This document shows, piece by piece, positions 37,942-49,900 of a DNA stretch of 64,000 bases. This DNA is from Aphelocoma coerulescens (taxonomy: Eukaryota > Chordata > Aves > Passeriformes > Corvidae). The notes under the pieces are model-generated. The model did no database searches. It saw only the letters and a list, made by a program, of their open reading frames with translations, and had not been told where the DNA came from. The position numbers and the translations under genes were made by a program. Within the stretch, counting starts at the first letter, position 1. Every line of letters begins with the position of its first letter. The DNA lies in assembly GCF_041296385.1 (NCBI RefSeq), contig NC_091015.1, positions 55,494,345-55,558,344 on the forward strand, in the 5' to 3' direction.

Positions 37942-40900
37942 TACCCCTCTTTCTTAAGTCTGACCTCATATCACTTTGGGTATTGAATTATTTTAGTTAA
38001 TCATGTGTTACTTTTGTTGACATTTTTCATATTTAATGTATTTTGTAGAAGATGTAAAGTGAAATTTGGGATCAATAAATCTGAATTGCTGTTGAGCTCT
38101 AGTGTGGTTGCCAAATTCCATTTTGACTTACTATCACTCTGCCTAAATTCTCCTTGCTCTTTCTACTGCATCCTACAGCATTGTTTTTGTTTTCTGTCCT
38201 TGAAGCATTTTGTGTTGATAAGGGAGTAAGTTTCCAGCTCTAACTGATAAACTAGTCTCCAGCTGGGACATGTGATAAATTAACATTTCTTGAAACAAAC
38301 CAGTCATATTGAAAGGATAGCTAAAGCTCCTTGGATTCCACCAATGTTTTAAATGTTAGCAAAAATACTTACTGCTTTTTTCTTATTTAATGACTGGGGA
38401 CAAACACATTGGATAGTCAAGGGGAGGAAAATTATACCCAGCAAATTATTTTCAGGATTGTGACAGGCTGTAACTTTTTTATACAATTCATCCTGTTAGG
38501 CTGAGAGCAGAATAGGCAGAATAATTCATTGGCTGTCAAAATAGACATGGGAAACAGAAAAGGAAAAAAAAGTGCTTTGAGACATGACAGTGATTTACTT
38601 ACTCTGGTTTAACCTGTCAGAAATAGAATGTGACTAGGTGCCAAACTATCGTAATATCCTTGGCACTCTGCTGTGGGTACATCAATGTGAAGCAAAGTTG
38701 CAGAAATCCTTGCAGGCAGCAAAGGGCTAGGGTCAGGAGTGGGACATAAACACCCAGCTTCCAGTGTGGGTGCCTGAATATGAAAGGTGACTCTTTAAAA
38801 ATGCTTTCTAACTCTAGCGATAGAAATTGCCTGAATGTCTCAGCTTTCTTCCAGGAAGTTCTGCTCCCACAGTACCTAAACTTCTGTCCCAAACATGACT
38901 AGAACACTATTAAACTTAACAACTCCAAGGTTCATTGAAAACCGAAGAAGTTTTCAGCTCTCTGCCAGAAGCTTTGTAATGAAGCATTGAGATTTTCTGC
39001 AGAAAGCAGATGTGTGTGTGTGTGCATGTGCTGCTTTTTTTTTTCTTTTTCCTACTGGCATTACTTGTTATTTTGTGCTAAAATCATTGGTATGGAAATT
39101 TCTTTATTGCCCCTACTTGGGTGTCAGAGTTGATGCAATTGAAAGACCAGATTTCCAGCACTCAGATCTCACGTTTGAGGCATCGGAGCACTTGAGTAGC
39201 TTGCGTGCTTTGTATGGTTTCTTTTCCCTTTTTTCTTTTTCTTCTCCAGAACACAGCACCAGGAATTTTCTGAGAGTAGGACAGAAGCTAATGTGCCTTT
39301 GCCAACAGAATCCTTCTTCACAGGAAAAAAACAGAGCCAGTCTCAACTCTGAGAGCATAACAATGAGGAGAGTCTTGTTCCTTTTACTACCACCTGCCTT
39401 GCACCCAGATATTCAATATACTCAACAAAAATTTGAGAATTAGTTAATGCATGTGAAAATAATTAACTGCAAGAAGTGTAAGGATTTTCTGCTTTTCATT
39501 GCTCAGGCTGTTCTCTGCCCTCTCTCCAAGGGGCAGCATAACTTTCCTTCTCCTGGATGCAGCTGAATAGCAATTCTTCCTAGCAGTCTCAGTTGCTGAT
39601 GTACTATTTATTCTTTCAGCAGCCAGCTGAACTGCCCTGCTCCCTGTCTTTTGAGGTCAGTTTTTTAAATTCCCAAAGGTTCCTGCATTTACCACCCTCC
39701 ACCTCCCCCCCCCCCCCCACCCATCTAAGTTTTTTAGTGCTGCACTTAAGCAAGTATGGGTAAGTCTGGGATGATGCAGGGAGGGAAAATCCTATGTTTA
39801 TTCTATCTTCTACTGTCCACTGCTTTTTGTAGTTGACAGGCACATGTAAAATCTCTTATCAGTAGTACTTGCACTACATCTACTACTGTGATGTTGTCTT
39901 TTTGACTGTGTGCCTGATTCTAACTTAGTGAGCATTTTATAAAGTAGCTAAGTGGGAATAGGGCCCATAAAAGTTGACACCTGGTGGAAACCAAGCCAGG
40001 GAGGCATTTTCTTTCCCCGTGGTGGTGTTACATTCCTTGTGGTCTGCAGTAATAGCTCTGCCTCCTGAAGTATGGGCTGTGGGGTTTTACTCCATGTTCA
40101 AATTGCCATCACTTGAAGCTTTAGCATTTGTGGTATTTGGAGGACACATTTTGGCTTCCTGAGTATTCAGTGCAGCAGAGGTAACAGCAAGTGATTATAT
40201 AAAATGAGGAGTAAGTTACAGGCTAGTTTGAGGACTGAGGGGGGATGGAGAGAGGAGAAACACGATTGTACAACAGAAATATCATCAACTCATGTAACAC
40301 ATTTGCTGTCACTCTCCCGAGAACAGTATTTTGCAGTGTTTCTCTGAGTCAGATAAGAGGCTAATGAGGATACTATTAATATACCTAATGACCAAAGGTA
40401 CTTTTTGCAGTTGTCATAGTGAGTGCCTATTTATATTTCTAAATATCTTACCCGTCTGCCTCTCATTGCTGACAGTCCCTGGGAAATCATCTCAGACTTT
40501 CTTCAAACTATGGAAGGTGGCAAAGTTCCCCAAGTAGGCTTGGATTTGACTTGCTTGTTCCCTGATACTGCTCTTCAGACTTCAGTATGTAGCCTGGCAT
40601 ACTCTGATTATAGTAAATTTTTTGATTCCTTGTCTGATTTTTCTTGTAGGGCAATGGGTTCCAAACAGAGAGGATGTTCCCTTCTCAGTGTGTAACAGGG
40701 TTTGGCAGAGGGGAGCCAAGTCATGCCTAGGGGATTCATTTTTCGTTCTTGATAGAGTGGTTGTAAAGAGCAAGCAGGGCTCAAATTGGCTGGCACCCTG
40801 GAACTGCTACAGAAAGCAAAGATGCTAGCTTGCCTATGAAAACCTAGGGGTATCCAGACAGTACAGAGATTAAAATCTGTAATTTCCAGCTCCCCACAAA

Positions 40901-42440
40901 ATCCTTCATCTCTCCTTCATTTTGAACTCTATCTTTTTCTAAATACTTATGTTTATTAAAGTGGGGAAGCATGCATAAGATGTATCCTGGAAGTAGGCAG
41001 ATGAAAGCAAAGGCAAAAAAAGCAATTAATAATTTCTGATGCACAGGATCTAGAAGGTATTTGTGCTCTTGCAAACAAAGTAAACCTGTCATAATGGCAG
41101 TAGGAGCTTTAAGTCAGTATCATAAAAATAATTGAAAATCTCATTTGAAGTTCATATCAACTTTGATCAGATAGAAGACTTTCTCCTAGGGATGACACTT
41201 GCCCACAGAAGGAAAACTAAAATAAAGCATAGCATACCACACATGCCTCGTCAGAATAGCCTGAAATATTCATATCTGGAATGCCAACAAGCATATTTGT
41301 GGTTCAACTACAGAATAAATAACAATTTAATATTATTAATTAAAAATTATTTAAGCACACAATCTTTCGGTAGTGTATAATATGAGATGTATTAAACTCT
41401 TCTTCCCCATTTCTTTTCCTCTGCTTCCCCTGGAACTGAACAGTAATTTGGATAAAATTTAGTCTTCTATAATAGCTTTCAAAATTACTGGTTTAATAAA
41501 TCAGAACCAATACGTTGAAAATGTGTAGGAGTTTGACAATTTGTCTTCAGCAGCCATAATACCAGAATGAGGATGTGTCAGCCCTATGAAATATTATCAA
41601 GATGTTTCTTTGCAGTCTGTTGACAGAAATGAAGTTGCTGGAGTTTTTTTAGCATTCAGGGTTTCAGCATTTCAGTGCTTTCCTTTCTGCAATGAAAAGA
41701 AACAGGATGGAAATTTTCAAGCATGATAACTTACGGTCATGCTCTTAGTTTTGACTTTTGACTCCAAAATCTACATGTCTTCAAATAAGACAGTGCTGAA
41801 TTCCACCACCTCATTCTCAAGTGAGAAAGCCTCAACAGCAGTGGCTTTGAAATGCTGGCCCTTAGAGAAGAAATTTCTTCTGGTCCTTTTAAACCAAATT
41901 TCATTTAGACTTGATGTCTCCTCCTTTTATCTGAATTAAACAATGCCAAGATTAAAAAGTTACAAATATTTAAAAGAATGTGGTTTTCTCTGATAAAATT
42001 GAGATAACTTTATTCATAAAAATGGAATCTGGGAGCTTGGTTGGGTGCGATAAAAATGAGGAACTAATTATGTCCACCACATGATTTTATCACCTATTGC
42101 TAGTGTGCTGTCAAAACAGCAGACTGCTGTCTTTGGAGATGACTATGTGCTATCTCTGAATTTTGAAAAATGAACTGTTTTTTGTATAATCCCACACGTC
42201 CCACGATTCCCTGGTTTAATTAGGGTCATTTCAGTGGTGCTAACTCCGAGACAGATTGAGTCCTGCATTTGTAACTTGCTGTTTTGATACTCAAGAGCAA
42301 ATACTGGCAAGCTTTACCTTAACATCTTGCACAAAGGCTTGAAGGCCAAATGGAAAATTTTGTCTAAATGGATTGTTTTGCCATATTGAGATATTAAGGG
42401 ATATGAATGGGGGGAAGGGGAGTGGTGGTCGTGGGGAGAG
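37942..42440 (+). other. BMPER: BMPER downstream intron, middle part
   Basis: AT-rich unique sequence. It holds a (TG)7 run at 39011-39024 and a C14 run at 39705-39718. The longest open frame (39012-39443) begins in the TG/T-rich tract, has no recognisable domain and is probably chance. No exon of BMPER or other gene was recognised. Confidence 0.75.
39705..39718. repeat. C14 homopolymer
   Basis: Fourteen consecutive C within a C-rich stretch. It is a potential length-variable tract. Confidence 0.9.
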
Positions 42441-42525
42441 ATGACTTTTTCTTTTCATTCTTTCTTTCATTCTTTCTTTTTCTTGTTCTTTTTCTCATTC
42501 TTTTGTTCTCTTGTTCTTTCTTGGA
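42440..42525. repeat. Polypyrimidine (CATTCTTT/CTTTTT) tract
   Basis: About 85 bases are almost entirely C and T, with repeated CATTCTTT, TTGTTC and CTTTT words. It directly borders the CpG island on the island's left. Such tracts can form triplex DNA or exclude nucleosomes, although this is not shown here. Confidence 0.85.
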
Positions 42526-42576
42526 ACACCCCCAGTGGCCTGGAAAAAGCGGCGTGTGCGTGGGTGCCTCTGCGCA

Positions 42577-42628
42577 CACGTGTGTGTATCTGTGTCTTGC
42601 ACACGTGCTGCTGCTGTGTGCCCACGTG
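42577..42628. promoter_or_regulatory. Three CACGTG E-boxes
   Basis: Perfect palindromic CACGTG hexamers occur at 42577-42582, 42602-42607 and 42623-42628 at the left edge of the CpG island. CACGTG is the preferred site of MYC/MAX, USF and related bHLH-ZIP factors. Part of the enrichment may come from the local TGTG/CACA composition. Confidence 0.5.
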
Positions 42629-42716
42629 TGAGCGTGTTTGTGCGGGGCACGCACTTGTGCGCATGGCCCTCGGTGCCCCTGGCCGCGTGTGCCAGGGGTC
42701 CCCACGTCCCTGGATC

Positions 42717-42770
42717 CCCGTGTCCCGTGGGATTCCCGTGTCCCGTGGGATCCCCGTGTCCCCGTCGGTC
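42717..42770. repeat. 18-bp minisatellite, three units
   Basis: Three tandem 18-bp units (42717-42734, 42735-42752, 42753-42770) share CCCGTGTCCCGTGGGAT. The first two differ only at the last base, the third has several changes, and a degenerate partial unit follows. The period is a multiple of three, which explains the repeated hexapeptide in the translated frames. Confidence 0.85.
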
Positions 42771-42807
42771 CCGTGCCCCTCGGTGGCTGCGTGCGCGTCC
42801 CCGCCCC

Positions 42808-42826
42808 GCCGCCAGGGGGCGCTGCC
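42808..42826 (+). promoter_or_regulatory. CTCF-like motif, forward
   Basis: CCGCCAGGGGGCGCTG fits the vertebrate CTCF core consensus CCASYAGRKGGCRS closely, with G instead of A at the third core position. It contains CpGs, so binding would be methylation-sensitive. Confidence 0.65.
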
Positions 42827-42870
42827 GGGCGCCGCCCCGCCGGGCGCGTGGGGTTTCGGCGCTGTTGCGC

Positions 42871-42887
42871 AGCGCCACCTGGCGGCC
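42871..42887 (-). promoter_or_regulatory. CTCF-like motif, reverse
   Basis: The reverse complement of this stretch is GGCCGCCAGGTGGCGCT, again a close match to the CTCF core. With the forward motif about 45 bases to its left, the two point toward each other. Confidence 0.65.
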
Positions 42888-45800
42888 GCGGGGCAAGGCG
42901 GCCTGTGGTGGGGGATGGAGCCCCGCTCCGCAGTCACGGCGCGTTTCCAAGGGGCCCCCTCAAAAAACAACACGGAAACCTGTTTGTGGTGGCAGATTTT
43001 GTGAAAAAGACCAGGAGCCATAAAGTGAGAAGGCAGTCAGAGAGGTGCAGCTTATTGGGTGAGGAGAGACCTGTTACGATGGGTGACGGTGATCCTGCCG
43101 GACTTGGCAGGGTCATCTCAGCCGCGCCTTGGTGGCTCAGCCCGAGCCAGGGCACACATCGCATCAAGGTGCACCCGAGACCCATTACCAAACAGCAGGG
43201 GGACAGGAGGCAGGGAAAACAGAGGCCAAATTATCCTCCTGGGCCTGGTGGAGCCGCTCGGGGGAGGGTCCTGTGCTGTCCGTGTGGGGGAGTGGAGAGG
43301 TTGAGCCTGGCCTGCCACCCAGCCTGGCAGAGGGGCACTTGCCTTTCCCAGCAGCACAGGAAGCTGCAGAAGGGGATATTTAATGCAGAGTGATAAAGAA
43401 GGAGTAGTTACCCCTTGTGATGTTAACACAAGGTGCTGTGAAACGCTGCAGTAGCCTGATGGACTGTCCCTGAGTTCAGCAGCTCCTGAGCAGAGAAATG
43501 GCCAGCTATGACTAACTGGGCAATTAATAACAGACGTTTAATAGGAGCCATATTCAGATATTCCAGCAGCTCTGTTTCTGCACGCAGTGAAACTGTGATT
43601 TCAATATAATTCCCTAGAACCTGAAAGTACTTAACCCTTTTTTTTCTGTATGGACTGACTTCCCAGCTGGTGGTGTTCCTGTGTGTGTATTTGTGCTAGT
43701 GAGGCCTTTTACGAGTGCTCCTGTTCTCTGCTTTCGCCTCTCCCCATTATAATTTCTCTGGTAAGGAAACTTAGGTCAGCAGGGTAAAATTTTTGGATTT
43801 AATTTCTGGTGACAGTGCAATTTTTGAAAGAAATTTTTGCATATACAGATTGATTAAAAACTGTCAGTACTGAAATATCAGGCATTAACATATGGCTTTT
43901 GGTTTTCAGCCTAATTAAAATTATAGGAGAACACAAAGGAATGAAACCTGAACAGTTGTGCTCTGCTGGGGAGTTAAAAAAGGCAGTATTGAATTGGAGT
44001 CTGGTCAGCTGTTAAGTGCTAAGTTGGAATTGTTATTTATTATCAGAATAAAGATAAATGAAATCACCAGTCATTAACTCACAGTGTGTAAAGAGCTCTA
44101 AAATGCTTTTCCACACATGCAGATGCCCAAGGGGCAGCTGCAGCCTCTCTGCCTCCTTGCAGCAGTTAACAGGATGCAACAGCTTTGCTGCAGGGTTATC
44201 CACACTTGACATACCTTCTCTTGGGCTAATTTGCCCGTGCAGGCAAGCAAGTTAACAACAGCATGGGATGAGTGGGTTACTGAGCAGAGGGCTTGACTTA
44301 GGAGGTGGTGGCTGGTCAGCGTTCACATCGCCACTGAAGTTACCATGTAGGGGACTTTTAACTCAATAATACTTCCAGTTTTGCAAGGCTGGGAAGAATG
44401 TAAGGGACTGGAGGCATTTGTAACCACCTGGAAAACAGAAAATGGTTTCTTGGTGATGGGTCTTCCTCTTTTAGACCTCAGGGACAGCAGTGCCAGAAGG
44501 CACTTACTCCTCTTGTTCTTTCAGGCTAGTTAGCAGGAAGATCCACCCCCTGAAGTAAGTAATTGGGAGTGCCTGTGCAAAGTACTGGTATAATTTAGAA
44601 GGAGAAGTAATCTGTGCCCTAGTAATTCCTGTTCACATTTTACTTCCCTCGTCTCTGAATTGAAGGGCCTGGGGATGGTGTAGTAGACATGTAGAAAAAA
44701 TGTAGACTTTTTTTCCTTTTTCACTTTCCTTTCTCTCCTTTTCACTCTAGCAGAGAATGCCTTGCTAATCCTGGGAACAAGCACCCACGTGAATTTCTCT
44801 AGGGGCAACTCTGGCTGCTGTGTGCTTGACTTTTCAAAGGGAGACAAGAAGGTTATTTTCTTTGAGTCATCACCAATTCACTCGCAATTGACTATTTAAA
44901 AAGAAATATCTTGGCTGCTTAACCAGTGTCTTTTTGTTCACTAGGACTCTTATGGACATCTTTCCATTGTGCCTGTTGCTACAATAACCTGTTTAGGTGC
45001 TTTGTATATCTGAATCCTCTGTTTGCTTTTTCAGGCATAAGGATCCACAAATCAAGGCAGAAAAATGGTTCATCTGGGCATGTGTCTTGTTTCCAGCAGT
45101 TCCTATAAGGCAGTGTTAATTTAATATTCCTCCTAATACAATATATAGTTTTATCACAGTTTCTTCACTTGTCTGTAAGAGATGCTGAGGCCAGGAATTT
45201 GGTAATTAAAAAGCATAGTAAAACTATCAATTACAAAACTGTTGGTAGGCCAGGTTGACTTCATCCCTGCAGCATTACATAGAGCCCCATCGTGCAGGAA
45301 GCAGAAGTCAGAGGGTCAAAGGCGTTTTAGGGTTGGATGTAGTTAGAAGAAATGCCACGGGTTTGGCTCTAGGCCTTCCCATTCCCCTGAGAGAGCACAG
45401 TGGAAGGTAGAGAGGAGGAGGCCAGTGCTGTCTCAGGCAGCAGTAGCTACAGGCTGTCTTCAGGAGGCAGAGGGGGACTGGCTTGATTTAGGAGAAGTAA
45501 AAAAGGTGCCTGAAATGTTGGAGCAGATGAAGGAGGTAATTTGTTATTTACTAAATGTTTAATCATGCATTTGGGTTATTTTTTTTGCTCCACTACTGCT
45601 ATAGCCTGTTCGTTCAGTAGACACACTCTCTTAACCCTTGTTTTCTCTTGCTGGTAAGGTTTGTTCCGACTGATGTGGCACATATTTACTGTACAGTGGT
45701 GTCCCTTGAACTGGGATATTAGGATGCTCTTAATAATTACCAGCTTTCCAATGAGCTACTGCAGTGTAGCCAGAGCATGGTGGGGTGCACCTTCTGGGAT

Positions 45801-48800
45801 CGCCCAGAGAGGTGGCATTCCAAGAAAAAGGAGAGGAAGAAGTGTCTTCTAGAGACTAGCAATAACTGAGAAAACTCTGGCATATGGCATGCTTTGAAAA
45901 GCACTTATGTTTTTAAAGAGAGAATGTGACATACAAATGTTGGACTAGCATTAAATAGCTACAAATGAAAACTGGACAAACATGATGAGTTCTGGAAGCT
46001 TGCATCCTGTGAGCAGAGCATTGCCTCGTGTTGAAGGAGCAGGATTAAAAGTTATATATGAATTTTGAGTTTAACTGTGGGTGATAGAACACATTATTTG
46101 TAGCTTTTACAATTGGGATAAATGATTTTGTGATAGCTCTAATGATGAAAAATTTTGGGAAGTAGGGGAAGGTCCATATGACTCAACTACAGCTATATCC
46201 CTGGACTGGTAACACTTCTAGAGAAAATGGGCATTTGGCCAGCCAAGCTTAGCAATGAACTCACCTTCCACTGGGACTGCCTGTCCTGTTTTCTTGAAAA
46301 GCATCTGTGTGCAGGACTTACTCACAGTGCTCTTTCCTTGGTTGTGGCTTGTCCTGTTGGAGACAAAAGAGGAAGCTTGATCTGGCTTCACACCTTATCC
46401 TTTCTCCCCACATGAAGGCAGGCAAAGAGCCAGCAGGAGAGCAGAAAAATACATTTCAAGCTGGAACACTTAATCTCTATGCATTTTCCCAGGAAGCATG
46501 GCTTTTCCCTTTTCTTGCACAGTATTTTCATGATACTGAATGTTGTCCATTAATCTGATATCCTTGAGAACTGTCAAGAATAGAACACTCATGTGAGTTG
46601 CAGGATTTATTTACCTTCCCCTGAAACATGGAAAATTCTCAAAACACAGGAAATGTATTAGAAGAACGAATCATTATACTGAAGAATTCGGTAAAAGAAT
46701 GGTTACTTTTTTTCCCCGCTGCTCCTCCTGCAATTCAGACCATTAGGAACAATGGCAGAGATGTATTTAGTCAAACATGGAAAAAACAGAGCATGAATAT
46801 GTTCATCTTCCTCTGCTGGTAGAAAGCACATAATTTCTATGTAATTTGCAGTGGTGGAAAGAGAACTGAGAGATGCCCTGAGCTGTGCTGCACTGAGCTT
46901 GTGAAGGGAGGCAGGAGGTGAGCCAGCAGAAGTGCATTTACTTGGGAAGCTGAACGGGATTTGATAAAAGTTGTAGTGAAGCAGCCAGAGGGAGAAGTGG
47001 CTTCTTATGTTCTCAGGCAGGAATTCCCTCCCCAGACACAGTTGTTTGAAAATTTTGTTGGCTAATGAGAGCAAGAGAGTCTCTCATTGATGTCATGAGA
47101 GTAGGAGAGCCTAAAGACATCACCAGTAGGAATGTGTGAGTTGGAATAAAATAAGAATTGATTGCACCTTGGAGTGAAATAAACTACTATGAGATACAGA
47201 CAGTGTTAATGGTGATTTCATGCTGGGTGAAGCCAGCAGTGCCTGGGAGGCATGAGAATAGGATATTTCCAGAAAGATTCACGATAAGTGCTGGGTGGTG
47301 TTTCCCTCCCATCTGACACTGTTCTTTTGGTAGCAATGCTGTAACATGGTTTGCATTCTCAGGTGGGATTTGCATGACACTCAAGATGTCCTCTAGGGCT
47401 TTGAATTTCCAAATTCTGGGATTCTCTGTGTCTTAACAAACATGCTTCAATTGTCGTAGTGCTTCCCTCTGCATGATGTAGGGTGTAAATGACACAGTTA
47501 GCTGGGCCTAAGAGGCTTCCAAATCTTCCACAGTGCTTCAGAGTGGGCCCCAGACAGTTTGTAAACAATGGCTTTGGCTGTGTATGGGACAGCTGCTTGA
47601 CAACTTACTTAATTACTGGGTGGAAAACAACTTTAAGCTTTAAGAACCAAACCAGGTGTTATGTTCTTTAGGAAAGAAGTAGTTTGAGGTAATCACATTG
47701 TTATTATCCAACATATATGCAGTACTGGTCATGCTGAAAAGTTATACAGAATATCCTCCTTGGTGCTGTTTCCTCTCAGGTTTTTTTGTGGCTCATTTAC
47801 ACGAAACTTGAAATAAAAAAAGTTAGTTTGCTTGATGCTGCAGTATACTCAAGTTAGCTGTTGATATCCAAAGGAATCTAGCCATGGTAACACAAACCAT
47901 TGCGTGGGCTAATTTACACTGTGGACAAACTTAACTATGGCCACGGTACTTAGTGAGGGAGCAGATACTTGTATAATATACAGATGAGCCTGTGGGAGAG
48001 AGCATTTTTCTTTGTGAAAGGAGACCTGGGCAACAGACAGATGTTCACTTTGCTGGCAGTTGTGCTGGTTAACATGCTACCATCCCCAGATGCTCGATAT
48101 TCCCATCTTTTGTATGTTCCTGTCTCCTGAGTTCTGACAGTGGAAGGGAGCCAGAAAGCACTTGCTAAATGGGCTCTGGGCAAAATCAGCTGCATAAGCT
48201 CAAGGAGCTGGTATAGGTGGCTTGAGATAACCTGACCACCTTTTTCTGCAGCTCATAGACTTGGCAAACCTCTGAGTATGGGATAGACTCCAGCTGGCAA
48301 CATTAAGATCTGGAAGGCAACCATCAGCTGGTGGTCTTAGAATCACAACTACAACCCTTATTCTTGCTTATCCCTTCTCTTGTGTTGGTCAGGAATGAGG
48401 TAAATGTTTTAAACCATCTTCATGGGCCTTACATTTTTGGATTGGTGGAAGCTTTGTTCAGGTAATGAATCTCACTCAGGGCTTCTCTAATTTATTTCCT
48501 GTTTTTAGGTCTCTCTGTAAGATTAGAATTCAGTTCTTGTTCCTTCCGTCACTCAAAGCAAAACTGGAATGAGAATCCTAAGCTGGCCCAGCACTGAGTA
48601 TGGAGGACCTCGTAGTGATGGGGCCTTGGGGAGGCTGGTTTTGCTTGCAGTATTTGATGTCGTGAATTCTTACCTGAGCAAAGCATGGTCCAAACTCACC
48701 TACACTCAGCCTCCCCTCCAGCAGAGTGGATAGGTGCCTCCTGGAAAAGAGTTGGCAGAAGGTTGCCGGGTTCTGGTTCATCACTGTAGTCATTTGGAGG

Positions 48801-49864
48801 TTCTCAACAGAATTCTCCTGTGTACAGGGAAAGCCTTTTTCTAACTAAACTTACAGATTCTGGCCACCTCTGTGAAGCTGTCTAGCCATCTTGCCTAACT
48901 TGATTCCTGGGAAACGGGCAGCTGACTGAAAGAAAACAAGGTCTGTTGTGGTGTCAGGGAGAGAGGGCTCAGCTGGGGCTGTCTGGAGCACAGAGAGGGA
49001 AGAGGAGAGCATCATGGCATTAGCATTGGTGCTGAAGTCATGTCATCTTGATGAATCTCAGCTTTCAAGTGTCCACACAGTGCTTGTTCAGCCTTGAGTT
49101 CCTGCTTGTGTGGCTGTTCTTTACCAGCAGACATGACCTGTGTGAGCTTTGTGCTGCTCCCGTGTTTCTGTAAGCCATTTTGTCAGCACTGTGTGTGGGC
49201 GACAGAACTTCCCTTCCCAGGTTTGCAGTGGTGAGGGATCTTTATGGCCTTTGGATTTCCAAGAGGGATATGATAAACTGAAAGGTTCAGCAGTGAGGAT
49301 GAATCAGAGAGGATTTTTTTTCCGGTGCCAAAGATTCCTAATGAGGAAGTGCCACACACTGTCTCAATTCAACTATCTTTGTTTTTAAATTTCAAGTCCA
49401 GATAAACATTATTTAGAGAAGAGTTTACTCAGGCTTTTCCATCCTTTCCATTCCACTCGTTTCACTTCCGTCTAATGAAATGCTCTATAGAAAAGAATTC
49501 TTTTTTAAACAGTATTTGTGGATTAGAAACATGGAGAAGTGGAAGTTACATATTCGCTTTTGAGCATTACTAGTGGCAACAAGAAAAGGAAGGAACAACT
49601 GGTTTTCCTTTGAAATTTCACAAGTGAAATATTTAAAAAATATATTAACTGTTGATTTTATGATGCTCTTGGTTCTTCTAATTTTTGATGGAGAGAGACT
49701 TTACTAATTTCCTTCAACATATACTGAAGGCAGAGATTTTTCCTTGTTTTGTTACATTTAAAAATAGCTACAAATACTGGATATCTGTTTCATTCTATTT
49801 CACTTTAAATCCACTCTGAAACCCTGCTTGCAATTAAAAAGTTTCACTCTGGGGGAAAAAAACT

Positions 49865-49868
<4 letters not shown>

Positions 49869-49894
<26 letters not shown>
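49869..49894. repeat. (TC)13 microsatellite
   Basis: Thirteen uninterrupted TC dinucleotides, likely to be length-polymorphic. Confidence 0.95.

Positions 49895-49900
<6 letters not shown>

Larger units (their letters stand above)
42535..43330. promoter_or_regulatory. Orphan intronic CpG island
   Basis: A sharply delimited GC- and CpG-rich block lies inside an otherwise CpG-poor intron. By hand count the densest part (42781-42900) has roughly twenty CpGs in 120 bases. A less dense GC-rich shoulder continues to about 43330. Inside are three CACGTG E-boxes, an 18-bp minisatellite and two CTCF-like motifs. No TATA box or recognisable first exon was found. It could be an alternative BMPER promoter, the promoter of a non-coding RNA, an enhancer or a boundary. 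Long open frames over it on both strands reflect the lack of stop codons in GC-rich DNA. Confidence 0.8.

Noticed and set aside
39012..39443. A 143-codon open frame starting in a TG/T-rich tract
   Set aside because: The N-terminus is low-complexity translation, the rest matches no family I know, and no exon boundaries support it.
42638..43393. A 251-codon open frame on the + strand over the CpG island, with others of 150-187 codons on both strands
   Set aside because: Several frames on both strands are open at once, as expected in stop-poor GC-rich DNA. The repeated hexapeptide comes from the 18-bp minisatellite and no domain is recognisable.
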